This document shows, in pieces, positions 26,255-35,300 of a stretch of 42,279 nt of DNA (positions within the stretch are counted from its first letter, which is position 1; each line of letters opens with the position of its first letter). The notes below the pieces were generated by a model. That model searched no databases. It saw nothing but the letters and a program-made list of their open reading frames with translations, and was not told where the DNA came from. The position numbers and the translations under genes were made by a program. Source of the DNA: Bdellovibrionia bacterium (GTDB taxonomy: Bacteria; Bdellovibrionota; Bdellovibrionia; Bdellovibrionales; JAGQZY01); the NCBI GenBank assembly GCA_030424665.1, contig JAUHWN010000015.1, forward strand, positions 1-42,279. The letters are read 5' to 3'.

Positions 26255-26905
26255 ATGAAAAAGTTTTTTATTACAGTTCTAGCGGCTACGTTATTGAGTG
26301 TGCCTTCTATGGCTAATACGGCTCTTCAAGCTGCTGTTCAATCTGGTAACCAACAACAAATTGCTCAAGCTGTTCAAGGAACAGTTGGTGCGGTAGTTAA
26401 TGCTGCTGGTGCTTCTGCTGCTTCTTTAGCTGCTGGTGTTAGTGACTCTACAGTTATTACTGACATCACTGCTGCGATCCAAAACAACGCTAAAATTGCT
26501 TCTGGTTTGGATGCAGTTAACTCTAAGATGGAAGAAATGAAAGATTCTCTTACTAATGAGCAAAAGGGTCTTCTTCTTAACTTAGTTAAGCTTATGGCTT
26601 CTGCTAAAGACATCAATCCTAATACTTCTGACGCTGGTGAAAAAGCTCTTCTTGCTTTCATCACTAACGATCAAAACAACGGTATCATCAACGCTGAAAG
26701 CTTTTTCGGTGACAACGCTTCTATCGCTGCTAACCAACTTTTCACTGAAGTTGTAGCTGGTGTAAACAGTGGTAAGTCTGCTGGTGAAGCCGTTATCGGT
26801 GCTATCGCTTCTATCAGAAACGTTGACGAAGCAACTGCTCGCAACACTGCTGAGCAAATGTTCCAAGACTGCGGTGAAGCTGCTGCTGCTGGTGGATCTC
26901 TCTAA
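26255..26905 (+). CDS. Ala-rich secreted protein, probably very highly expressed
   Basis: 216 residues. Signal peptide about 1-20 (KKFFITVLAATLLSVPSMA). The mature protein is Ala/Asn/Gln-rich and predicted all-helical, without TM segments, with a single Cys near the C-terminus (FQDCGEAAAAGG). The codons are strongly skewed to GCT, GGT, CTT, GTT and AAC/ATC, unlike neighbours, and GGAGG lies 4 bases before ATG; with the strong terminator this points to very high expression. No family recognised. Could be a structural or abundant envelope component, or a client of the AAA+ cluster downstream; both are speculation. Confidence 0.85.
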   Translation: MKKFFITVLAATLLSVPSMANTALQAAVQSGNQQQIAQAVQGTVGAVVNAAGASAASLAAGVSDSTVITDITAAIQNNAKIASGLDAVNSKMEEMKDSLTNEQKGLLLNLVKLMASAKDINPNTSDAGEKALLAFITNDQNNGIINAESFFGDNASIAANQLFTEVVAGVNSGKSAGEAVIGAIASIRNVDEATARNTAEQMFQDCGEAAAAGGSL

Positions 26906-26935
26906 TTTAGAGATTCACACTTAATGTGAAATTAC

Positions 26936-26963
26936 AAAAGCTCCCAAATGGGAGCTTTTTTTT
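26936..26963 (+). terminator. intrinsic terminator of the Ala-rich secreted protein gene
   Basis: AAAAGCTCCC-AAAT-GGGAGCTTTT plus further T: 10-bp stem with GC core, 4-base loop, run of eight T. Thirty bases after the stop. It isolates this gene from the exported cluster that follows. Confidence 0.92.
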
Positions 26964-27010
26964 AGCTCAATCAATTTTTAAAATCTTCACAGTCTTTAAA
27001 ATATTATCCC

Positions 27011-27081
27011 GATCAATCATTGATCATATGTCTGGCAAAAATTGATGGCCCTCTAAATGCCTTAGGCCAGGCCCACTAAGG
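27011..27081 (+). promoter_or_regulatory. two inverted repeats in the leader of the exported AAA+ cluster
   Basis: GATCAAT-C-ATTGATC (27011-27025) is a perfect 7-bp palindrome around one base. CCTTAG-N10-CTAAGG (27060-27065, 27076-27081) is a second one. Both precede the 629-residue gene by 40-110 bases. They may be operators; no clear -35/-10 pair was found. Confidence 0.35.
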
Positions 27082-27120
27082 TAGTCCCATTTTGGTACAA
27101 CCATTGCAAATAATTCAAGC

Positions 27121-29010
27121 ATGAGGACTATTTCTAATTACTCAAAATTTCTAAATAAAAAAGCACTTTTAGCAAGTGTCCTCGTGCTGCTATATTACGC
27201 CCCATCTTTTGCCCAATGTGGTGGGTTCGACCAAGCCGCTGTCGATGAATTCAGTTATTACTCTCAACAAGATTTTTGTGCTCTCGTCGAAGAGAATCAA
27301 AGAATTCAGGCTGACCGGGCTCTCAAACTCAAATTCCTCACAGCTCTTCGTACGATCTATCAAGGCCATGTCCTCGCAAACGAACTGTATGTTCGCGATC
27401 GCATTCACTGTCTTGATAGTGGAGATGAGGGACATCAGTATCGCTTGGATAATTTTGAAATCTGTGAGGAATTCCTTCGGGGTCGTTATAGTGGTGAAAC
27501 TAACGACTACGAATATGGTGTAGACCGAATCATTGAAGCCTATAATGAAATGCGACTTTATGCCGCACTATCCGGACCAAGACGAAGAACTGATCAGTAC
27601 TATGTTTTAAAGCGACCAGAATATAGATCTTATCGCTTTCACAATCGAGTACGACACAAGTTTAGTCATTTTCTTGTAGACTTTGATGACGTCCCTGAGC
27701 CACCTGAATTACCCCACCTGTCTCCTGAAGAGAAATGCGAAGCGGATCGTAGATTCTTAACTAAGCTCTATCAAAAAGAGCAAGAGTTTTATGACCGACG
27801 TGAGCTCGGTATTCAAGTGGGATTTGTCGAAAATGAATGTATAACCGAAGGCCACCGAAGAGATATCGGTTTAAATTTTACCGAAATTCTTCAACTTCCA
27901 CATATAGAAGAACAAATTCATAATGAATTTAGACAACCCCTTTACGATGAACTCGATGCTTGGGCGCAAGCGATTTTTGACGCTCAATCAGAGGGAAGAG
28001 ACGTAAGAATTGACTACTTCTTAAGTGAGGAAGATCAAAATCACTGGGACACTCGGAATAGAGAAATTGAAGCTGAATTTCAAAGACGCCTTGAACATGA
28101 AAAAGAAATGTTTACTCGCTGGGATAATTACGGCCTAGACAATTTCATGCACAGTAGTCGTGAAGGTATTTGGAAATCTTTTAAAGAGGATTACTTTTTA
28201 AAACTTAATCAATTTCCTGTGATTGGTTTAATGAGTCTGCCACAAGAAGGGCCCACCGAAGAGGATCTCGCCTATCAAGAACAATCTGGGTATCCTTTTA
28301 CTCACTTCTATCCACAACTCAAAGAGGCGTTCGAACTCTATCTGTTTATGAGTGAAAAGACTCGCGAAGCTTTTGGAGAAATGAATACTCTCGATAGTTA
28401 CGACGATTTACTCCCCTTGATGGCTAATGCCAATTTGGTGGATCAAAGCTGGGAAGATATCGTTGCAGAAAATGGAGAGCTTGAAGGGATTACTCAAACT
28501 CATATTGACGAACTTAAAGCCGATCTTGAAAGCACAGAATTTTGGCAGGTTATGCGTGAAGCTGGAGTGGCGGTAGCCCTCGGCGTTTCATGTGTATCAA
28601 TGGTTTTACCCATTGGTAAGATTAAGTGGGTCGCTAAATTTATGCTCGGCAGACTTTTAACAACCCGTTGGGCTGCGATTTTATCTTGCGGTCTTGTTAC
28701 TGGGCTTGGAATTAACCTAGAGTTCGTAAGTTTAGCCAACAATCGCTATTTACAAGAATATCAAAGATTTTTCTCTAGCTCTGGAGTTGGGCCCGAGGAC
28801 GGAATTTTCGTGATGATGGCAATTGAACGCCTTGATCAACGCTCTAAAGATTTGATTATGGAATACATTATGGCACCAGTTGGAACCGGTGTGATTGCCA
28901 TGCGTGGAGCCTTAGGCCCTACGATTCGTTTAATAAGAAATCCGAGAACTCGCAGTCGAGTTTTTGAAATATTAGAAAGATATGCACGTATTAAATCGCT
29001 CAGGCGATAG
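27121..29010 (+). CDS. large exported protein with C-terminal membrane segments, unknown family
   Basis: 629 residues. Signal peptide about 1-31 (ALLASVLVLLYYAPSFA), mature N-terminus Q-C-G-G. The body (about 33-470) is soluble, very charged, rich in Glu/Arg/Tyr and contains about six Cys that could form disulfides. Two hydrophobic segments follow (about 481-499, VAVALGVSCVSMVLPIGKI; and about 513-532, AAILSCGLVTGLGI), with a basic tail (RNPRTRSRVFEILERYARIKSLRR is the end, given here only as a region). No recognised domain. 17 bases before the AAA+ gene, so the two are co-transcribed. No ribosome site is seen before its ATG. Confidence 0.72.
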   Translation: MRTISNYSKFLNKKALLASVLVLLYYAPSFAQCGGFDQAAVDEFSYYSQQDFCALVEENQRIQADRALKLKFLTALRTIYQGHVLANELYVRDRIHCLDSGDEGHQYRLDNFEICEEFLRGRYSGETNDYEYGVDRIIEAYNEMRLYAALSGPRRRTDQYYVLKRPEYRSYRFHNRVRHKFSHFLVDFDDVPEPPELPHLSPEEKCEADRRFLTKLYQKEQEFYDRRELGIQVGFVENECITEGHRRDIGLNFTEILQLPHIEEQIHNEFRQPLYDELDAWAQAIFDAQSEGRDVRIDYFLSEEDQNHWDTRNREIEAEFQRRLEHEKEMFTRWDNYGLDNFMHSSREGIWKSFKEDYFLKLNQFPVIGLMSLPQEGPTEEDLAYQEQSGYPFTHFYPQLKEAFELYLFMSEKTREAFGEMNTLDSYDDLLPLMANANLVDQSWEDIVAENGELEGITQTHIDELKADLESTEFWQVMREAGVAVALGVSCVSMVLPIGKIKWVAKFMLGRLLTTRWAAILSCGLVTGLGINLEFVSLANNRYLQEYQRFFSSSGVGPEDGIFVMMAIERLDQRSKDLIMEYIMAPVGTGVIAMRGALGPTIRLIRNPRTRSRVFEILERYARIKSLRR

Positions 29011-29027
29011 CTAAATTGGAAAGTACA

Positions 29028-32000
29028 ATGAAGAACAATTTTGTAAAAAAATTAAAACTCAGTTTTTTAACTCTAACGGTGACGTGTACTGGTCTTGTTT
29101 TTGTTCCCCAGCAAGGGTCAACTTGGATAGGCAGTGCTCTTCGAAGTGTTTATAGAAGACTGGTGCCTGAAGGAGCTAGTGCAACTCGACTCGCGCAAAT
29201 TAAAAACTCGGTAGTAGAGCCTGCTATAGTGCGATCAATGGATCATATCCCCACACTTCGCGGTGGAAGCACGCGTATGTTGAGAAACCCTGAGTTGTTT
29301 GATGATATAACTTCAAGAGCCTACGCCAATCAATACACAAACATTCATTGGCCCACTCTATCTGGTCCATTCCGTAGATTACGAGAGGTATTGAATGCAA
29401 GTGATAATAAATTTACCTTAATCACCGGACAAAAAGGTGTTGGTAAAGGAACACTAGTTGAAATCTTTGCCAATTCAACCGTAATGAATATCGATGACGT
29501 TCGTAGAATGGGTAATGAATTTGTTCTTCCCGATGGACTGCGTGACACCCTAGTATTAAGGTTTGACGTCGACCATTACCTTTCGTCGGCCGTGCCAAAG
29601 GAGCAAAAAGAACTCTTTTTAGACGGGCTGATTGAAAACCTTCGAGCTGCTAAAGAAGCTGGTCACAATATTATCGTTGATATTCCTGATTTTGATAAAC
29701 TCAAACCTCCCGCTGGCAGCTCTAATCGAGAAACACATCCAGGTACAATCTTTTTAAATGCCCTCGAGAGAATGACTGACCAGGCGCAGGTGATCGGTCG
29801 CTCAGAAACTGACTCTGTTTTAGAAGAAATCGAGCTTCAACGCCTTGGCACTCATCATGTGGATGTTCCTGTCCCTTCTCTTGACGAAACAATTTTGCCA
29901 ATCATGCAACACATAGAAAGATTGACCACTAAATATGGAGTAGACATTCCAAAGTCCTTAGGTGAGGACATCGCTCGTCTTGTTAAAAATGGCTATACGC
30001 CCAATGGAGCGAGCCGCGCTATATATCCGCCGGGCGCCGGTATTCGATTATTAGAAGATGCCGTTAACAAACTTCAAACCAAAAGAGCTGCTGGAAGACC
30101 CCAAGCCCTACTAGATATTGAGGATAAGATTGCTGGACTTCGTGAGAAAGCCAACCGTTTGAATCATCAGCTCGCCAGGAGAACCGAAGATTTTGATGGT
30201 AGTGTATCAAGGCTTGATATTGAAAACTTCGATGAAGCAGCACTACCTGAAGACATGCCCTATCTTCGTCAAAGACGATTACAAATGCAGGATGAGTTTG
30301 CTCGCCTTGAAACGCAGAGAGCTCAAATTGAAGAACAACTCGAAAACTTGGCTGCTGCCGAATCTGAACTCCTACAGCGCACCGAAGCTATGGAACAAAT
30401 CGACGAGGCTCTTAGACTTGCTGGAGACAATATTGACGAACAAGCTGAAGTCTTTGCAGATATCGACAACATGATCCGCGCAGGCAGTAATGGCGAGTTC
30501 GATATCGCTAAAATCGCTGAACACTATACTAGTATGTATAGAAACGAAATTGAACAAATGACTTCACAACTGGAAAGAGCTCGTCAGGATGGCAATACTC
30601 GTTTTATGAGGGCAATGCAAAGCCGCATCGAAAAAACTCAGGCTCTTATCGATGACGTCAATCAGATGAATCCAGCTGAAATTTTTAGATTAAGTCTAGA
30701 TACGGCAAGAACAGCTCATCTTGCCGATATGAGATCATTGGGAGCTCTCAATGAAATCGATTTTGACCTACTAGTTGAAACGGCAGCAGAAGCTCAATTC
30801 GGAATAGCCGATCAGGTTACAATGGGTCGAATCCGCGCACAACTTCGCGGCGACATGCGTGTTTTTGAAAGAATCAGTGAAGACCTCTCTAATTGGATCG
30901 TCGGACAAGCTCCGATTTTAAGAGATATCTCAAAAATTTTGCGAGTTAAAATGACCGATACCGGCAGAGGTCTTAAGGGAATTTTCTTTCTCTTTGGAGA
31001 GTCCCGACTTGGTAAAACAGAAATAGGACGAGCTCTACAAAAGATTGTTGGTGGTAATCAGATGATGCTCGTTGAAGGCGGACAGCATGCTGATGCCCAC
31101 TCACGAGCGGCCCTCATTGGTGCACCTCCGGGATATGTCGGTTACAAAGAAGGTGGCGGCGGTCGAATGACCCGATTCGCCCAGACAAGTCCCAATGGGG
31201 TTCTCATGCTTGATGAGATCGAAAAAATGGATTCAGAAATTTTGGATATACTTCTTACTGTTCTCGAGACCGGAGTCTGGCGCGATATGGCTTCAGGAGC
31301 TGAATACCCTGTTAATTGGACGGTTATCGTTTCTGCAAACCTACTGAGAGACGTTGCCGATGTTCACCCAGAACTCGCCCAACAAATTGCACGGCTTCAA
31401 GAAGCTGGTCGAATGAAGGAATCAGGATCAATCATCAATGATACTTTATTAGCTGCAGATAGTGGGCTCGCCGGCGTGAGAAATTCTCGCACTGGCCAGC
31501 GGGTTCTTAGGCCAGAATTATTGAACCGAGCTGACGGAATTTATTTAGTCCAAGAATTTATAAATCCTGAAATGTCTGAACTCGTCAGAAGAATGTTCAA
31601 TGGTAAACATATCAAAGATTACGCCGAACAACTTATTGGTGTCACAGTGAAATCAGAGATTTATGAACTCCTTGGTGGCGCCGCCGCTCGAGCTGGTAAT
31701 GGTGAAGTGATGCGTTCAGCCCGAAATGTTCCCCATAAAATTTCTGAATTTTTAAAGCGTCCTATCGACGAGATGCGAAGTGCGGGTCACCTGCAAGAGG
31801 GTGATATTATCAATGTTCGATTAAAGAACGCCGATGAGATTCCTGAAGGTGGAATTAAACTCTACCTCAACCCTAACTATCTCACTGGGAACGCTGCTAA
31901 CGTTACAAATAGCCCTATTATTAAACGAGCTGAAGATGGCAGACTTTATATCGACTTCGACCTCGAAGCTACTATACGTTTAGCTGTCGATGTTGACGGC

Positions 32001-32291
32001 GAACAAGTCATGCAAGATGTGCGAGTATGGGATTATCTATTTCAATCAGATATTCTCGATTTCTACAATTGGCATGTGGCTGCAGAAAATATCGGTGATC
32101 TTTTCCATTATGATGTTTTAGATCCCAACATTTCTAACAATGCCTTAAGAGCACTCTCTGAATCTGACGAAATGGCAAATTTAGCCGATGAAGCCGCCGC
32201 TGCAGGAGAAATCGATGAGGCAATTGACGCCGTAGAACATGCTGGAGATGCTGCTGGACTTACTGTTGATGACGCTGCTGGTGCTAACTAA
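29028..32291 (+). CDS. ClpB/Hsp100-like double AAA+ ATPase with N-terminal signal or anchor
   Basis: 1087 residues from ATG 29028 (GGAAAG upstream); the TTG at 29016 would add four. A basic stretch then a hydrophobic run (about 10-26, SFLTLTVTCTGLVFV) looks like a Sec signal or anchor, absent in ordinary ClpB. D1 (about 105-355): P-loop GQKGVGKGT with Gly where Thr binds Mg, and VDIPDF where Walker B needs DE, so D1 is degenerate. Coiled-coil middle part about 360-465. D2 (about 610-870) is intact: GESRLGKT (657-664), pore loop GAPPGYVGY, LMLDEIEK (D729/E730), sensor N771, arginine R834 in RPELLNRAD. A C-terminal extension of about 230 residues ends Ala/Asp-rich. In family terms it is a protein unfoldase; clients and side of the membrane are unknown. 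Confidence 0.88.
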   Translation: MKNNFVKKLKLSFLTLTVTCTGLVFVPQQGSTWIGSALRSVYRRLVPEGASATRLAQIKNSVVEPAIVRSMDHIPTLRGGSTRMLRNPELFDDITSRAYANQYTNIHWPTLSGPFRRLREVLNASDNKFTLITGQKGVGKGTLVEIFANSTVMNIDDVRRMGNEFVLPDGLRDTLVLRFDVDHYLSSAVPKEQKELFLDGLIENLRAAKEAGHNIIVDIPDFDKLKPPAGSSNRETHPGTIFLNALERMTDQAQVIGRSETDSVLEEIELQRLGTHHVDVPVPSLDETILPIMQHIERLTTKYGVDIPKSLGEDIARLVKNGYTPNGASRAIYPPGAGIRLLEDAVNKLQTKRAAGRPQALLDIEDKIAGLREKANRLNHQLARRTEDFDGSVSRLDIENFDEAALPEDMPYLRQRRLQMQDEFARLETQRAQIEEQLENLAAAESELLQRTEAMEQIDEALRLAGDNIDEQAEVFADIDNMIRAGSNGEFDIAKIAEHYTSMYRNEIEQMTSQLERARQDGNTRFMRAMQSRIEKTQALIDDVNQMNPAEIFRLSLDTARTAHLADMRSLGALNEIDFDLLVETAAEAQFGIADQVTMGRIRAQLRGDMRVFERISEDLSNWIVGQAPILRDISKILRVKMTDTGRGLKGIFFLFGESRLGKTEIGRALQKIVGGNQMMLVEGGQHADAHSRAALIGAPPGYVGYKEGGGGRMTRFAQTSPNGVLMLDEIEKMDSEILDILLTVLETGVWRDMASGAEYPVNWTVIVSANLLRDVADVHPELAQQIARLQEAGRMKESGSIINDTLLAADSGLAGVRNSRTGQRVLRPELLNRADGIYLVQEFINPEMSELVRRMFNGKHIKDYAEQLIGVTVKSEIYELLGGAAARAGNGEVMRSARNVPHKISEFLKRPIDEMRSAGHLQEGDIINVRLKNADEIPEGGIKLYLNPNYLTGNAANVTNSPIIKRAEDGRLYIDFDLEATIRLAVDVDGEQVMQDVRVWDYLFQSDILDFYNWHVAAENIGDLFHYDVLDPNISNNALRALSESDEMANLADEAAAAGEIDEAIDAVEHAGDAAGLTVDDAAGAN

Positions 32292-32303
32292 GAGAAACGA
32301 ATT

Positions 32304-35300
32304 ATGAGATTTTTGCAAACACTGACATTCCACATTTTAGTTGCTGCGATTAACGCCAGCATGATTTTAAGTGTGCCCCTGAGCTTACGCGCAGATACAG
32401 GTGCGCCCAGTGGGGTCAGTTCTGCACCTTCGTCTCCTGCAGTTACGAATTCACCTGTCGCGATACACGAAAGTCTCGGGTTAACACCGGGAGAGAATGT
32501 CACCCGGGCCACAGCTGAAAGAGCCTACAACTCTGGCCGCATGGCGATCCTCAGTGAAAGCTTTAATCCAAACAACCTCAATAGTGCTGCCGAAAGAAGT
32601 CGCTTTTATCAAGAACTTCGTTCGGCTGCTCATATAATAAGAACTTCAGGCGGACCGAGCCTCGTACAAGAAACTCTACGTAGTCTTCCTGAATTTCCAA
32701 GTAACGCGACAAATGCCGAAAGAATGCATATTAGAAATGTTGCTTTATTTGAAAGAATGCAACCTCTTCTGTCCGAGTACCAAGCCAACATCTTAGATGT
32801 TCGCAGTCGCGCTTGGGAAATTTGGCGCGATCCTGCTTCACGAGCCGCTTACCAGGCCCAACAGGCTGGGCAGTACCGAGTTTCAGGGCCACGTTTTTTA
32901 TTGCAAAACGTTCCCAGTCTTGCTCGGGGTCAAATTACTCTTCCTGGCATCGGTGGAACACCAACGGCTCGAGTTCCCAGTCACATAAGACTAGATACTT
33001 CTATGTCCTCACTCATGCGCGATCTTGCTAGTGGTTCAGCTAAAATGACCATGACCACAGCCATGATCTTTTTTACCATGTACGCCTATTCAGCCACTAA
33101 AATGCGCTATGAATACTTGGCCAATCCGGCTGCCCTCGACGAAGTCGTTCAGAAATATGGCTCAATGCTGATGCTTTTCTCAATGATGGGCTTTGGTGCC
33201 GGTAGTGCTGCCACAGCTCGCTGGAATAATTACGTTCACAAGTTAGCACAAGCGATGATGCCCTATATTGAAGGCGGAAAATTTGCGACTAATATGCGAA
33301 CCCGAGATCGCTTTTATCGACAGTCTCTCGGAACCCAAATCCGAGGAATGTCTATAGCGGGACTTGGAATGGGTCTCCTCTTTTCGCAAATAATATTCAC
33401 TGGGGGTAAGTATCTCAGTTCGTGCATGAAGATCGCGAGCGACCGCCCCATGAGCCCTAATGAAAGAAACGAGGCTACAAGTTGGTGTGATAATTTTGGC
33501 GAAATTTTTAAACAACAGATTTTACCAAGCCTTCTCATAATGCTCCCTGTGATTTTTTCTGCTCAACATATCATGCTCTTTGCCGGCACGTCTTTTAACG
33601 CCCTTAAGAGAATGCGCGGAATCAGCTGGGCCGGCGCAAGTCATTCTCAAGCTCTCGCTAATTCAATAGGCGCTAATAGAGACATGGTTCGCCACTGGAG
33701 AATGTTTCGGCAAATGCCAATGCGCACTCTAATGAGAAAGGGTGTTCCTAAAGCTTTGCTCGGTCGAGCTGTCGTAAGACCCGCCATGCGCTTACTCACT
33801 GCCTTCGGTGTTGGTGCCATTCAAATTGGAGCCTTTTTAATTATTATTGAAATTGGTGTGGCCGCTGGTCGCTATGCTTGGAGTCACCTCAAACAGGGTC
33901 TCAGTATTCGAAAGGCGAGAAACAATCTAAGGTCGGCTCTTGATAAGTTCTATGAAGAAGGAATGGAAATTCCTCAAGAATGTGAAATCAGACACGTCCA
34001 AGAAATTGAAGATCCAGAAGTATTAGAACAAGTTCGAGACCAATATGGACTCGTTGAAACATCCATGGGGCAAGTTATGCGAGATCCCTATGGCAACGGC
34101 TACATTGTTAACGAGTGTAATGACAATGCCAATGAAAATGACAGATGGTTTTACAGTCTCTTTCAAAACTATCAAACAGCCCTAAGTCAACACCGACAGT
34201 TTTTAACATCCCCGGTTAATACAATATTAGCGAATTGGTCCGAATATTTTAGCAACGCCAATAACATGCACAAAGCTTCTTACCACTTCTATGGTGATAT
34301 TCTCGGACAAATCAATGCCAAGAAACTAGAAAATAACGGCGCACCCTTACTACGTTCTCAAGGAAATTTTGATGCGGACCGAGCCGCGATGCTCAGTCTC
34401 TTTGCCGAAGAAAAGTACCCCGCCTTTAGAACCCATCCACTATTTGGTGTTCGCCCCCACGACAAAATAAAAACAACAGTGCAAAAAGATGAAAGAGGTC
34501 GTCCAGCCCTTCCTCAATGGAATGGAGCTATTGAGGAAGAGCATAGCCATGCCCTTTGGCAACTGAATGCACAAAAAGCGAATCTCAGGCATATCGCAAA
34601 TTACGTGGCTCAAGTGATTGAGGCTACTACTAATAATCTAGCCCCGGGTATTGATTATGCCTTAAGAGAAATTCATGAATTGATTTCATCTGATGACCTG
34701 ACAGAAATGGCTAACGGACTCACTCGTCTATCCTATCATACCCGCACCTTTTCGCTAAATCATTACAGGTGTGAAGATCCCGACCTTGAATCCACCGACT
34801 TATGTATTTTTAGAGAGTTACAGAGGCAACTATCATCTCCTCTCTATACGGCAGCTCTTATAATCGACAACCGTATCGAAGAAAATCGTGTTAGAGAAGA
34901 AGATCGAGCCGAACTTTCGCAAATTTCAACACTTTTAAAATCGAGTATCAGTCGAGACCGCAATGAAGCTTACGAGCGACTTCTTGAGTTGTTTAACTTT
35001 ACGATGAATATGGAAACAGTTGCGACCTGTATCGGAGTATTTACTGCGGATGTATGTGCTGTTGCTGAAGTTCTAGAGTCTCTTACAAATCCCTTGCCCT
35101 TTTCTTATCGGATTCGGCCAGAATACGGTGGCTACTACAATGTTCATAATCCAAATGCCTATCATGAGAGCGGTCAGGGCTACCACGGTCTTGAACACGG
35201 CCCCCTTCCCCTCGGAATGGGAAATCGCTATCTAATGGAATATGATAACAACTTCCAGGCCGCCAATGTCAATTTCAACTGGTACCCCGTTGGAGCCAAT

